DNA of 10,183 nucleotides, taken from assembly GCF_001557235.1 (NCBI RefSeq), contig NZ_LSJI01000051.1:1-10183 (forward strand), read 5' to 3'. Position numbers and translations under genes: made by a program. Source of the DNA: Phenylobacterium sp. CCH9-H3. GTDB taxonomy: Bacteria; Pseudomonadota; Alphaproteobacteria; Caulobacterales; Caulobacteraceae. Position 1 is the stretch's first letter, and each line of letters starts with the position of its first letter. The notes below the pieces were generated by a model. The model was not told the DNA's origin, did no database searches, and worked only from the letters and a program-made list of their open reading frames with translations. Below, in pieces: positions 1-10,100 of the stretch.

Positions 1-1239
1 GGGGTGAAATTCTTCTCCATCACGGGATCGGAGTTCGTGGAGATGTTCGTGGGCGTCGGAGCCGCGCGCGTGCGCGACCTCTTCGAGCAGGCCCGCGCCC
101 AGGCCCCGGCGATCATCTTCATCGACGAACTCGACGCGCTCGGCCGCGCCCGCGGGGCGGGCCTGGACCTGCCCGGCGGCGGCAATGACGAGAAGGAGCA
201 GACGCTGAACCAGCTGCTGGCGGAGATGGACGGCTTCGATCCCAGCGCCGGCGCCATCGTGCTGGCCGCCACCAACCGGCCCGAGATCCTCGACCCGGCC
301 CTCCTGCGGGCGGGGCGTTTCGATCGCCAGGTGCTGGTGGATCGGCCCGACCGCAAGGGGCGGGCGGATATCCTTGCGGTGCATCTGAAGAAGATCAACG
401 TCGCAGCCGACCTGGACCGGGAGACCATCGCGGCCCTAACGCCCGGGTTCACCGGCGCCGACCTCGCCAATCTCGTGAACGAGGCCGCGATGGTGGCCAC
501 CCGCCGCGGCGGAGAGGCCACCGCGCTGGAGGACTTCAACCAGGCCATCGAACGGATCGTGGCCGGCGCCGAGAAGAAGAGCCGCATCCTCAGTCCCAAG
601 GAGCGCGGTCGCGTCGCGCACCACGAGATGGGCCACGCGATCGTGGCGATGTCACTGCCGGACGTGGACCCCGTGCATAAGGTCTCCATCATCCCGCGCG
701 GGATCGGCGCCCTCGGCTACACGATCCAGCGGCCCACGGAGGACCGGTTCCTCATGAGCCGTTCCGACCTGATGAACAGGATGGCGGTCCTCCTCGGCGG
801 CCGGGCGGCGGAGAGCCTCGTCTTCTCGGAGGTGTCGACCGGCGCCGCCGACGACCTCGCCCGCGCCACGGACATCGCCCGTGACATGGTCGCCCGCTTC
901 GGCATGACGACCGAGCTCGGACCCGTCGCCTACGACCCGGAGCCGGCGGCTTTCCTGGGGGGCGGCCGCCCGGCGTGGCGGCCCCGGTCCTATGCCGAGG
1001 GGACCGCCGAAGCCATCGACGACGCCGTCAAGGCGCTGGTGACGGAAGCCTTCGACTTGGCCGTGGCCGTCCTGGAGCGCAACCGACCGATCCTCGCCAG
1101 CGCCGCCGAGGAGCTTCTCGCGAAGGAGACGCTCTCCAGGACCGACGTCGAACGGATCAGCCGCGCCGTCAGCCTCGATCCGCTTCCCGCGCCGGCCGTG
1201 CGCGCCGCCCCGCGGCCGAAGCTGCAGAGCGCGGTCTGA
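1..1239 (+). CDS. ftsH: ATP-dependent zinc metalloprotease FtsH (5' end outside window)
   Basis: FtsH is a membrane-anchored hexameric AAA+ protease that unfolds and degrades misfolded membrane proteins and some cytosolic regulators. The visible 412 residues begin inside the AAA+ domain. Frame 1 is open to the left edge, so the GTG at position 4 is an internal valine, not a start; the transmembrane N-terminus and Walker A motif lie upstream. Seen here: pore-loop region [17 protein letters not shown] (about 37-87), Walker B IIFIDELD (112-135), second region of homology AATNRP...GRFDR with both arginine fingers (316-318, 325-327), and the zinc site HEMGH (622-636). The third zinc-ligand aspartate is in TGAADD (853-855). 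The C-terminal helical protease domain is full length and ends in a Pro/Ala/Arg-rich tail. The family usually reads HEAGH, so methionine at the third position is unusual although the ligands and catalytic Glu remain. This may be an accessory paralogue rather than the housekeeping copy (inference). The identification is very secure. Confidence 0.96.
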   Translation, partial: GVKFFSITGSEFVEMFVGVGAARVRDLFEQARAQAPAIIFIDELDALGRARGAGLDLPGGGNDEKEQTLNQLLAEMDGFDPSAGAIVLAATNRPEILDPALLRAGRFDRQVLVDRPDRKGRADILAVHLKKINVAADLDRETIAALTPGFTGADLANLVNEAAMVATRRGGEATALEDFNQAIERIVAGAEKKSRILSPKERGRVAHHEMGHAIVAMSLPDVDPVHKVSIIPRGIGALGYTIQRPTEDRFLMSRSDLMNRMAVLLGGRAAESLVFSEVSTGAADDLARATDIARDMVARFGMTTELGPVAYDPEPAAFLGGGRPAWRPRSYAEGTAEAIDDAVKALVTEAFDLAVAVLERNRPILASAAEELLAKETLSRTDVERISRAVSLDPLPAPAVRAAPRPKLQSAV

Positions 1240-1249
1240 AGCGTTCTGC

Positions 1250-1263
1250 GGGCCGGAGGGCCC
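1250..1263 (+). other. Small GC hairpin between ftsH and the ATPase gene
   Basis: A perfect 5-bp inverted repeat, GGGCC-GGAG-GGCCC, lies 11 bases after the ftsH stop and just before the ATPase ribosome-binding site. No T-run follows, so it is not a standard intrinsic terminator. It could be an mRNA-stability or partial-attenuation element, but such short GC stems arise often by chance in DNA this rich in G and C. Confidence 0.3.
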
Positions 1264-1268
1264 ACAAA

Positions 1269-1275
1269 AGGGGAG
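1269..1275 (+). promoter_or_regulatory. Ribosome-binding site of the P-type ATPase gene
   Basis: AGGGGAG lies 5 bases before the ATG at 1281 and is a strong Shine-Dalgarno match. It fixes the ATPase start there. The same frame stays open further upstream, but that stretch overlaps the ftsH coding sequence and has no comparable site. Confidence 0.75.
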
Positions 1276-1280
1276 CAGGG

Positions 1281-4025
1281 ATGTCGCAGGTCGTGGCGGA
1301 GCCGGACGGCCCCAGGACCGTCGCGGCGCCGACGCCCTGGCATGCGATCGACGCGGCGAGCGCGGTCGCCCGGCTCGGGAGCGCAGAGAGCGGCCTCAGC
1401 GGACGGGAGGCGCGCGCCCGACTGGAGGTCCAGGGGCCCAACAGCCTACCCGAGGCCCGGGGGCCCGGCCTGCTCGTCCGCTTCCTCGGGCAATTCCGGA
1501 GCGTCCTGATCTATGTGCTGTTCGCCGCGGCGGCGGGCGCGGCCGGCCTCGGACGCGTCAAGGACGCGCTCGTGATCCTGGCGGTGGTGTTCATCAACGC
1601 CCTCATCGGCCTGGTCCAGGAGGGCCGCGCCGAGCGCGCGCTGGTCGGGGTGCGACGGATGCTGGCCCCCACCGCCTCGGTGTTGCGCGACGGCGTCCGC
1701 GTGACCCTGCCCGCCGATGAGCTCGTGCCCGGTGACGTGGTCCTGCTCGAGGCCGGGGACCGGGCGCCCGCCGACCTTCGCCTCCTCCGGGCCGCCAGCC
1801 TGCGGATCGAGGAGGCCGCCCTGACCGGGGAAGCCCTTCCGGTTGAGAAGGCGGCCGCCGCGGTCGAGGCGGCGGCCGCGCTCGGCGACCGGACCTGCAT
1901 GGTCTACTGCGGGTCTCTCGTGGCGGCGGGATCGGGGCGCGGCCTGGTGGTGGCGACCGGCCCGGCCACCGAACTGGGGCGCATCAGCAGCCTGGCCGCC
2001 GGCGTGAAGCGCGCGCCGACCCCACTCGTGCGCCAGATGGACCGGTTCGCGCGACAGCTCAGCCTCGCCGTGGGCGTGCTGTCGGTGGCGGCCTTCGCCG
2101 CCGCCTATTGGGGCCGCGGCCAGACCGCTGTCGACGCCTTCATGATCGTCGTTGGCCTGGCCGTGGCGGCGATCCCCGAGGGCCTGCCAGCCGTGATGAC
2201 CATCGCCCTCGCCCTCGGGGTCGGGCGCATGGCCGCCCGGCGAGCGGTGATCCGGAACATGCCGGCCGTGGAGACCCTCGGCTCGGTCTCGGTGATCTGC
2301 TCCGACAAGACCGGGACCCTGACGCGCAACGAGATGATGGTCACCTCGGCGGCCACGCCGGAGCGGACGTTCGGCATCGGCGGGGGCGGCTATGCGCCGG
2401 TGGGCGAAATCAGCCAGAGGTCCGGCGTTCCGAGCGACCCCGAACGCGCCGACCTCGTGGCGCTCGCGACCGCCGCGCTCCTCTGCAACGACGCCCGCAT
2501 CGCGCCCGTCGGCGCGGCGTGGGCGGCGCACGGCGACCCGATGGAAGCGGCGCTTCTGGCCTTCGCCGGCAAGGTCCGTCCGGACTGGGCGCAGCTGCGC
2601 GCTGCGAGCGTACGGCGCGACGAGATCCCCTTCGACGCGCAGCACCGCTACATGGCCAGCCTGGACGCGCTTCCGGACGGACAGGTTCAGCTCTTCGTCA
2701 AGGGCGCGCCGGAACGGATCCTGGCCATGTGCGGGGCGGACACGGCCGGCGCGGCCGGACGCTGGGACGCGGAGGTGCATGCGCTCGCCGCGGAGGGCCG
2801 GCGGGTCCTGGCCCTGGCCGCCAGGTCCATGCCGCACGATCAGTGGCGAATCGAGCCCGGCCACCTCGACGGCGGGCTCGCGCTCCTGGGCCTGGTGGGC
2901 CTTGAGGATCCGCCCCGCGAAGCGGCCTTCGCCGCGGTGGCGGCCTGCCGCGAGGCCGGCATTGTCGTGAAGATGATCACGGGGGACCACGCAGCGACCG
3001 CCGCCGCCATCGCCCGCCAGCTGAAGCTGGCCGATGACCCGCAGGTCGTCACGGGACGCGACCTGGCGCAGATGGACGAGGACGAACTGGTGGCGACCGC
3101 GGAGCGCGCCACGGTGTTCGCCCGCACCAGCCCGGAGGACAAGCTGCGGCTGGTGCGGGCCCTGCAGGCGCGCGGCCATATCGTGGCCATGACGGGCGAT
3201 GGGGTGAACGACGCGCCCGCCCTGCGCCAGGCCGACGTGGGCGTCGCCATGGGGCGCAAGGGGACCGAGGCCGCCAAGGCGGCCGCCCAGATGGTCCTGG
3301 TGGACGACGATTTCGCCTCCATCGTGGCGGCGGTGCGGGAAGGCCGCATCGTCTACGCCAACCTGAAGAAGATGATCGCCATGGCCCTGCCCACCAACGG
3401 CGGGGAGACGGCCGCCCTGCTGGTGGCGCTGCTGTTCGGCTTCGCCCTGCCGCTCACCCCGGTGCAACTGCTCTGGGTGAACATGGTGACCGGCGTGGCC
3501 CTGGAACTCACCCTGGCCTTCGAGCGGGGCGAAGCCGGGATCATGCAGCACCCGCCTCGCCCCCCTCGGGAGCCGCTCCTCGACGGGCGCCTCGCCTGGC
3601 AGGTTCTGTTCGTCACCCTCCTGTTCGTGGCCGGGACGACAGGCGCCTTCTTCTGGGCCATGGACCAGGGGTTGGGACTGGAGCGGGCGCGGACCCTGGT
3701 AGTCAATGTCCTGGTGATCCTGCAGGTCGCCTATCTGCTCTCCGTCCGCGGCGCCGACGGCGCCGGCCGGCCATGGGAGGGCCTGCTCGCAGCGCGGGCC
3801 GTGATGGCGGGCGCGGCCGTCGTCCTGGCGGCGCAGGCGGCGTTCACCTACCTGCCGGCCTTCAACGTCGCGTTCGAGACACGGCCGCTGGGCTGGCGGG
3901 AGGCCGGGGCGGTCGCCGCCATCGGCCTTGCCGGGCTCGGCCTGGCGGAGGCCGAGAAGGGCCTCGCGCGACGCCTGAGGCGTTCCAGGGCCCGCGGTTC
4001 GTCCCCGGGCCGGCGCGCGCGTTAG
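1281..4025 (+). CDS. P-type cation-transporting ATPase (P2-like), ion unknown
   Basis: This 914-residue inner-membrane pump couples ATP hydrolysis to cation transport through a phospho-aspartate intermediate. Domains in order: cation-ATPase N-terminal region (about 15-65), M1-M2, actuator domain with TGE (182-184), M3-M4 with IPEGLP (298-303), phosphorylation motif SDKTGTLT with Asp342, nucleotide-binding KGAPE (474-478), TGD (567-569), hinge TGDGVNDAP (638-646), then M5-M10 and an Arg-rich tail. The length and the lack of N-terminal metal-binding domains exclude the heavy-metal P1B group; the overall pattern is closest to Ca2+/P2A and related P2 pumps. The putative ion site keeps Glu300 in M4, Asn706 and Glu709 (NGGE) in M5 and Asn734 in M6. 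Where SERCA has Asp800 (WVNLVTDG) this protein has Gly738 (WVNMVTG), so calcium transport should not be assumed. It follows ftsH by 41 bases and is probably co-transcribed. ATG 1281 is chosen for its ribosome-binding site and family-like N-terminus. ATPase identity is secure; substrate is not. Confidence 0.94.
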   Translation: MSQVVAEPDGPRTVAAPTPWHAIDAASAVARLGSAESGLSGREARARLEVQGPNSLPEARGPGLLVRFLGQFRSVLIYVLFAAAAGAAGLGRVKDALVILAVVFINALIGLVQEGRAERALVGVRRMLAPTASVLRDGVRVTLPADELVPGDVVLLEAGDRAPADLRLLRAASLRIEEAALTGEALPVEKAAAAVEAAAALGDRTCMVYCGSLVAAGSGRGLVVATGPATELGRISSLAAGVKRAPTPLVRQMDRFARQLSLAVGVLSVAAFAAAYWGRGQTAVDAFMIVVGLAVAAIPEGLPAVMTIALALGVGRMAARRAVIRNMPAVETLGSVSVICSDKTGTLTRNEMMVTSAATPERTFGIGGGGYAPVGEISQRSGVPSDPERADLVALATAALLCNDARIAPVGAAWAAHGDPMEAALLAFAGKVRPDWAQLRAASVRRDEIPFDAQHRYMASLDALPDGQVQLFVKGAPERILAMCGADTAGAAGRWDAEVHALAAEGRRVLALAARSMPHDQWRIEPGHLDGGLALLGLVGLEDPPREAAFAAVAACREAGIVVKMITGDHAATAAAIARQLKLADDPQVVTGRDLAQMDEDELVATAERATVFARTSPEDKLRLVRALQARGHIVAMTGDGVNDAPALRQADVGVAMGRKGTEAAKAAAQMVLVDDDFASIVAAVREGRIVYANLKKMIAMALPTNGGETAALLVALLFGFALPLTPVQLLWVNMVTGVALELTLAFERGEAGIMQHPPRPPREPLLDGRLAWQVLFVTLLFVAGTTGAFFWAMDQGLGLERARTLVVNVLVILQVAYLLSVRGADGAGRPWEGLLAARAVMAGAAVVLAAQAAFTYLPAFNVAFETRPLGWREAGAVAAIGLAGLGLAEAEKGLARRLRRSRARGSSPGRRAR

Positions 4026-4104
4026 GCTCCGCCGGATCCCGCCGCCCGCTGTGTAATCCCTGTACGGCGCCTGCGTCTGGACGACTATGAACACCGGCCA
4101 CGGA

Positions 4105-4135
4105 CGACGCATGCGCGTCGGCGCTTCGCCGCGCC
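4105..4135 (+). other. Two adjacent GC-rich stem-loops
   Basis: The first stem pairs CGACGC (4105-4110) with GCGTCG (4115-4120) around an ATGC loop. The second pairs GGCGC (4120-4124) with GCGCC (4131-4135) around TTCGCC. They share base 4120, so they compete by one pair. No T-run follows. They could shape the leader of the glucan synthase mRNA or protect an intercistronic end, but chance is a fair explanation at this base composition. Confidence 0.3.
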
Positions 4136-4168
4136 GGCGGGGGAGGAGAGGCCGCGGGCGCCCCGCAC

Positions 4169-4177
4169 GGGGGGGAG
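4169..4177 (+). promoter_or_regulatory. Probable ribosome-binding site of the glucan synthase gene
   Basis: A GGGGGGGAG run ends 10 bases before the ATG at 4188. The spacing is at the long end of the usual range. It supports this start, which is also the first standard start codon in the frame after the ATPase stop. Confidence 0.55.
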
Positions 4178-4187
4178 CCCTCTGGCC

Positions 4188-7100
4188 ATGCTGACCCGCC
4201 TCCGCCGCGCGCTCGACCGCAGGTCCGGAGCCCTATGGTGCGATCCGGCGCCCATCCGCGCGGAGCTGTTCAGCGTCGAGCGGCTCGAGGCGCACGCCCG
4301 AAGCCTCGCGCTCGCACAACCGGTCGCCGAGCGGCCGCGGGCCGGCCGCAGCCTGGCGGGGCGCCTCCGCGACAACCAGGATCGGCTGGTCGAGGCCTAT
4401 GGGGTGCTGCAGCGATCCGGGGCCGACGGCGGCGCCGTCACACCGGCGGCGCAGTGGCTCCTCGACAACTTCCACCTGGTGGAGGAGCAGATCCGGGAAA
4501 TCCGCCGCGACCTCCCCCCCGCCTACTACCGGCAGCTGCCCAAGCTGATCTCCGGCCCGTTTGCGGGCTACCCCCGGGTCCTCGGCCTGGTGTGGGCGTT
4601 CGTGGCCCACACCGACAGCCGCTTCGACGTGGAGATGCTGCAGCGCTACGTGAACGCCTACCAGGCCGTGCACCCGCTCGCGATCGGCGAGCTCTGGGCG
4701 GTGGCGATCACCCTTCGCGTCATCCTTGTGGAAAATCTCCGCCGCCTGGCCGACCGCATCCTGGACAGCCGCCAGGCGCGCCGCGACGCGGACGCGGCGG
4801 CGGATCGCCTGCTCGGCGCCTACGGCCGGGACGCCGAACCCGTCGACCGGGTGCTGGAGCCCTGGGCGGATCGGCGGCTGCCGGAGGCCTTCGCCGTGCA
4901 ACTGCTGCACCGCCTGCGCGATCAGGACTCCAGCCTTGCCCCGGCCCTCACCTGGCTGGACGACCGGTTGGCGGCGCAAGGCGCGTCGGGCGACGCCGTG
5001 GTGCGTGGCGAGCACGAACGGCAGGTCGCGGCCTCCGGAACGGTCCGCAACATCATCACCAGCTTGCGTCGCATCTCCGAGGTCGACTGGCTCGAACTCG
5101 TGGAGCGGATGAGCCTGGTCGATGCGGCCCTGAGCCGGTCCGGGGACTTCGCGGAGATGGATTTTCCCACGCGCAACCTCTACCGGACTGCGATCGAGGA
5201 TCTCGCGCGTGGCAGCGGCAAGAGCGAGATCGAGGTCACCCGGACCGCGCTTGCCGCCGCCCGCGCCTGCCACGGGGACACCAAGGGCGGACATGTCGGC
5301 TGCCATCTGATCGGGTCCGGGCGGCGGCCGTTCGAGGCGGCGCTCGGCTTCCGCCCGCCGCTTCGGGCCCTCTTGGGGCACGCCTTCCAGCGACTTGGCG
5401 TCGCCGGCTATGCAGCCGTCATCCTGCTTGCGGCGGCGGCGATCCTGGCGCCGCCGCTTCTCTTCCTGCAGTCGGCGGGGCTGCACGGCGCGTGGCTCGC
5501 CGGCCTGGCGGCGCTCGCCCTGTTCCCGGCCCTCGAACTCGCCGTGGCCGTCGTCAACGCGGTCGTCACCCACAGCGTACGGGCGACCTTCCTGCCCGCC
5601 CTGGAGCTGGCCAGCGGCGTCCCGTCGGAGCATCGCACGCTCCTCGTGGTGCCCATGATGCTCACCAGTCCTGAGGCCGTCCGGGAGCAGGTCGAGGGGT
5701 TGGAGATCCACCACCTGGCCAGCGTCGAGGGCGACGTTCACTTTGCGCTGCTGTCGGACTGGACGGACGCGGACCAGGAGACCCTGCCGGGGGACGCCGA
5801 ACTGCTCGCCCTAGCCGCCGATGGGGTGGCGGCCCTGAACGGCCGCTACGGAGTGGCTCCGGGCGGCGACCGCTTCCTCCTGCTCCACCGTCGCCGCGTC
5901 TGGAACGAAAGCGAGCAGCGCTGGATCGGCTGGGAGCGCAAGCGCGGAAAGCTGCATGAGCTGAACCGGCTGCTGCGGGGCTCGTCCGACACCACATTCG
6001 TGGCGCCGTCCGGCCGGAAGCTCACGGTCCCGCAGGGCGTGCGCTACGTCATCACCCTGGACGCCGACACCCGGCTTCCGCACGATACGGTGCGCCGGCT
6101 GATCGGCAAGATGGCCCATCCCCTGAATCGGCCGCGCGTCGATCCCGCCGCGCGGCGGGTGGTCGAAGGCTACGGGATCCTTCAACCGCGGATCACGCCT
6201 GCGCTGCCGGTCCGGAACCGCGGCTCGCGCTTTCTGCGGCTGTTCTCGGCCTCCAGCGGCATCGATCCCTATGCCGCCGCGGTGAGCGACGTCTACCAGG
6301 ACCTGTTCGGGGAGGGCTCCTACGCCGGCAAGGGCATCTATGACGTGGACGCCTTCGAGGCGGCGCTCGCGGGCCGGGTCCCGGAATGCACCCTGCTGAG
6401 CCACGACCTGTTCGAGGGCGTGTACGCGCGCGCCGGCCTGGTGTCCGACGTGGAAGTGGTTGAGGACGCACCCACCCGGTACGATGTCGCGGCGCTGCGT
6501 CATCACCGCTGGGCGCGCGGCGACTGGCAGCTGCTCCCCTGGATCCTCGGCGTCCCCGCCGGCCGCTGCCCTGCGCCCGCGTCGGTTCCGCTGATCGGGC
6601 GGCTGAAGATGCTCGACAACCTCCGGCGGACCCTCACCGCGCCCGCCGCGACCGCGGCGCTCCTGGCCGGCTGGGCCTTGCTGGGCGGGCACGCCGCGGC
6701 CTGGACCCTGTTTATCCTGGGCGCCTTCGTCGCCCCGGCGCTGATGCCGCTGATCGACGACCTCGCCCCGCGGCGGCCCGGCATCCGCGCCCGGGACCGC
6801 CTGAAGGCCATGGCGTCCGACCTGCGGCTGGCGCTCGCCCGCGCCCTGCTGCTCGTCGTGGTGCTGCCGCACCAGGCTTGGCTCATGTCCGACGCGATCG
6901 TGCGAACCCTCTGGCGGCTGTTCGTCAGTCGCCGCCGGCTCCTGCAGTGGACCCCGGCGGCGCAGCTCGCGAACGGCCTGCGGCTCGACGTCGCCGCGTT
7001 CTACCGCCGGATGGGGGGCGCTGTGGCGATCGCGCTCGCCGGCCTAGGGACCGCCGGGCTCTGGGCTCAGGAGGGCTGGCCGCTGGCGGCCGGCGTCTCG

Positions 7101-10100
7101 CTCGGCTGGCTGCTCGCTCCCCTGGTCGCCCTGCGCATCAGCCGGATCGAACCGCTTGCGGAGGCGGGCGAACTGACCGAGGCTGATGCCCGTGCGTTGC
7201 GGCTGATCGCACGGCGGACCTGGCGGTACTTCGAAACCTACGTGACCGCTGCGGACAATCACCTGCCCCCGGACAATTTCCAGGAGGATCCGCCCGCCGT
7301 CGCGCACCGCACCTCGCCCACCAACATCGGCCTCTATCTGCTCTCCACGGCCTGCGCCCGCGACCTTGGCTGGATCGGCGAGGGTGAGGCCTTGGAGCGC
7401 ATCGAGGCCACGCTCGGAACCCTGGCGCGGATGGACCGGCATCGCGGGCACTTCCTCAACTGGTACGACACCGGCGACCTGCGCCCGCTCGATCCGCAGT
7501 ATGTGTCCACCGTCGACAGCGGCAACCTCGCCGGATGCCTGCTCTCGCTGGCGAGCGGCTGCCGCGAATGGCGCGACCGGCCGCTGTCCCTGGCCGCACG
7601 GTGGACCGGCTTGGCCGACGCCGTGGACCTGGCGCGGGAGGAGGTGGCGCCGTTGTGTGCGCCGGAGGCAGACGAGCACGAAACCTGGCTTTCCCTGGAT
7701 CGCGCCTTGGAAGCCCTCGTCCAGTCGATGCGCGGCGGCGAGGAGGCCGACGCCCGCGCCGCCCTTGACGACGTCCTGTCGCGATGGGCCGGGCTTGCGG
7801 CGCCGCTGCAGGCCCTGCTCGCCGAGCGGGAGGCGGCGGCGGAGCTGGCCTACTGGCTGGGCGCCGCCGAGGCCACCCTCCGCAGCCACCGCCGAGATCT
7901 CGACACGCCAGACCGCGATCGGCGCCTCGCGGACGCCGAGGCGGCCGCGCGGCGGATCGCCTTGGAGATGGAGTATGGCTTCCTGCTCGATCCGGACCGC
8001 AAGCTGCTATCCATCGGCTACCGGATCGCCGAGGGCGCGCAGGACGCCAACTGCTACGATTTGCTGGCGTCGGAGGCGCGCCTGGCGAGCTTCCTCGCCA
8101 TCGCCAAGGGTGATGTGCCCGCCCGCCACTGGTTCCGCCTCGGCCATGCGGTCACGCCCGTCGCCGACGGCGCGGCCCTGATCTCCTGGTCCGGCTCGAT
8201 GTTCGAGTACCTGATGCCGGCGCTGGTGATGCGCTCCCCGACCGGAAGCCTTCTGGAGCGGTCGCTCCGCACGGTGGTTCGCCGCCAGATCGAGTACGGG
8301 CGCAGCCAGGGCCGGCCGTGGGGCGTGTCGGAATCCGCCTTCAACGCCCGCGATCTGGAACTCACCTATCAGTACTCCAACTTCGGAATACCCGGGCTGG
8401 GCCTGAAGCGCGGCCTCGGCGAGGACGCGGTGGTGGCGCCCTACGCTACGGCGCTGGCCGCCATGATCGAGCCCGAAGCCGCGGTGGCGAACTTCGCGCA
8501 CCTGGCTGCGGCCGGCGCGCAGGGTCGCCACGGGTTCTACGAGGCGCTGGACTACACGCCCAGCCGGGTGCCCGCCGGGCGAGGCGCGGCTGTGGTCCGG
8601 GCTTTCATGGCCCACCATCAAGGCATGACCGTCACGGCCCTGGCCAATGCGCTGCTCGGCGGCCGCCTGCGCGAGCGTTTCCACGCCGACCCGCTGGTGC
8701 AGGCGGCGGAACTGCTGCTGCACGAGCGCATGCCACGGGACGTGCGGCCGGCGACCGCGACGGTGGAAGGCGCGGTCGAGGGCCCGACCGAGGTCGCCGA
8801 GCCGACGCTGGGTCGCCGCTTCGGCACGCCTCACGGGATCGGCCCCGCCACGCACCTCTTGTCGAACGGCCGCTACAGCGTGCTGCTCACGGCCGCCGGC
8901 GCAGGCTACAGCCGCTGGGGCGACCAGGCGGTGACCCGCTGGCGGGAGGACGGCGCCCGCGACGACTGGGGCGCGTTCGTGTACCTGCGGGATTCGCACA
9001 GCGGCCAGGTCTGGTCGGCAGGTTATCAGCCCACCGCCACGGAGCCGTCGGACTACGGCGTCACCTTCTTCGAGGATCGCGCGGAGTACTGGCGCCGTGA
9101 TGGCGCGCTGCTGACCGAGCTCACGGTCCTCGTCTCGGCGGAGGATGACGCCGAGCTCCGGCGGGTCACCCTGACCAACAACGGCGATGTGGCGCGCGAG
9201 ATCGAGGTGACCTCCTACTGCGAGCTGGCGCTCGCTCCGGACGCCGCCGATGCGGCTCACCCGGCCTTCTCCAAGCTCTTCGTGCAGACGGAGCACCTTC
9301 CGACGGTCGGCGGAGCCCTGCTCGCCACCCGCAGGCGCCGCGGGCCTGATGAGGCCGCTGTCTGGGCCGCGCACCTGGCGATCTGCGAAGGCGACGCGCT
9401 CGGCAAGCCCGAGTTCGAGACGGACCGCGCGCGCTTCCTCGGCCGCGGCCGCGACGCCCGCGCGCCCCTGGCGATCGTCGAGGGTCGCCCGCTGGGCGGC
9501 CAGACCGGCGCCGTGCTCGATCCGATCTTTGCGCTTCGGCGACGCCTGCGGATCCCGCCCGGCGGGACGGCCCGCGTGTCCTTCTGGACCTTCGCGGCGG
9601 GCGCGCGCGACGCTATCCTCGACGTGCTCGACCAGCATCTCGACACGGCCGCGTGTGAGCGGGCCGCGACCCTGGCGTGGACCCGCGCCCAGGTGCAACT
9701 CCGCCACCTCGGCGTCACCCATCGCGACGCCGAGCACTTCCAGCGGCTCGCAGGCCACCTGATCTACGCCGCGCCTCTGCTTCGACCCCCGTCGGACGTG
9801 ATCGCCGCCGGCGCGGGCGCCCAGCCGGACCTTTGGCCGCTCGGGATTTCAGGTGACCTGCCCCTGATCCTGCTGCGGATCGACGATCTCGAACATTTGG
9901 CCGCCGCCCGGGATCTGCTGCATGCTGCGGAATACTGGCGGATGAAGCGCCTCGCCGTGGACGTGGTGATCCTCAACGAGCGCGCCGCTTCCTACGTCCA
10001 GGACCTCCAGGCGGCGCTGGAGGGGCTGGTGCGCGCCACCCAGTCGCGGCGAGCGCCGGACGAGGACCCGGTGGGCGGCAGCGTCTTCGTGCTGCGGGGG

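Larger units (their letters stand above)
4026..4187. other. Intergenic region before the glucan synthase gene
   Basis: These 162 bases separate the ATPase stop from the glucan synthase start. I see no convincing -35/-10 pair and no hairpin followed by a T-run, so neither a promoter nor a terminator is called. The frame of the two flanking genes is the same and stays open across the gap: the TAG at 4023 is the only stop between them, and no ATG, GTG or TTG occurs in that frame before 4188. Co-transcription with the upstream genes is possible but less certain than for ftsH and the ATPase gene. Confidence 0.6.

Noticed and set aside
975..1280. Extended N-terminus of the ATPase upstream of ATG 1281
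   Set aside because: It would overlap ftsH by more than 260 bases, the residues are Arg-rich and unlike the family, and a strong ribosome site sits just before 1281.
1849..1882. GC-rich repeat-like stretch with NotI-type palindromes
   Set aside because: It encodes an alanine-rich linker after the TGE motif of the ATPase actuator domain; the apparent repeat is codon composition.
1446..4112. Very long open frame on the - strand opposite the ATPase gene
   Set aside because: It is a mirror of the ATPase coding sequence. Its translation is rich in Gly, Arg, Gln and His, shows no recognisable domain, and the + strand carries every ATPase motif. GC-rich codon bias routinely opens the antisense frame.
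4087..4194. Possible 35-codon leader peptide, Arg-rich, whose TGA overlaps the glucan synthase start region
   Set aside because: It has no clear ribosome-binding site, its composition is that of random GC-rich DNA, and there is no run of regulatory codons typical of an attenuator.
4235..5674. Long + strand open frame overlapping the glucan synthase gene in another frame
   Set aside because: Its translation is almost only Arg, Ala, Gly and Pro, as expected for an out-of-frame reading of GC-rich coding DNA.
4233..5741. Long open frame on the - strand opposite the glucan synthase N-terminus
   Set aside because: The + strand here encodes strongly conserved NdvB-family sequence, and the antisense product has no family features.
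8007..9758. Long open frame on the - strand opposite the cyclisation and GH94 regions
   Set aside because: It is an antisense shadow of conserved glucan synthase codons, with low-complexity composition and no domain.
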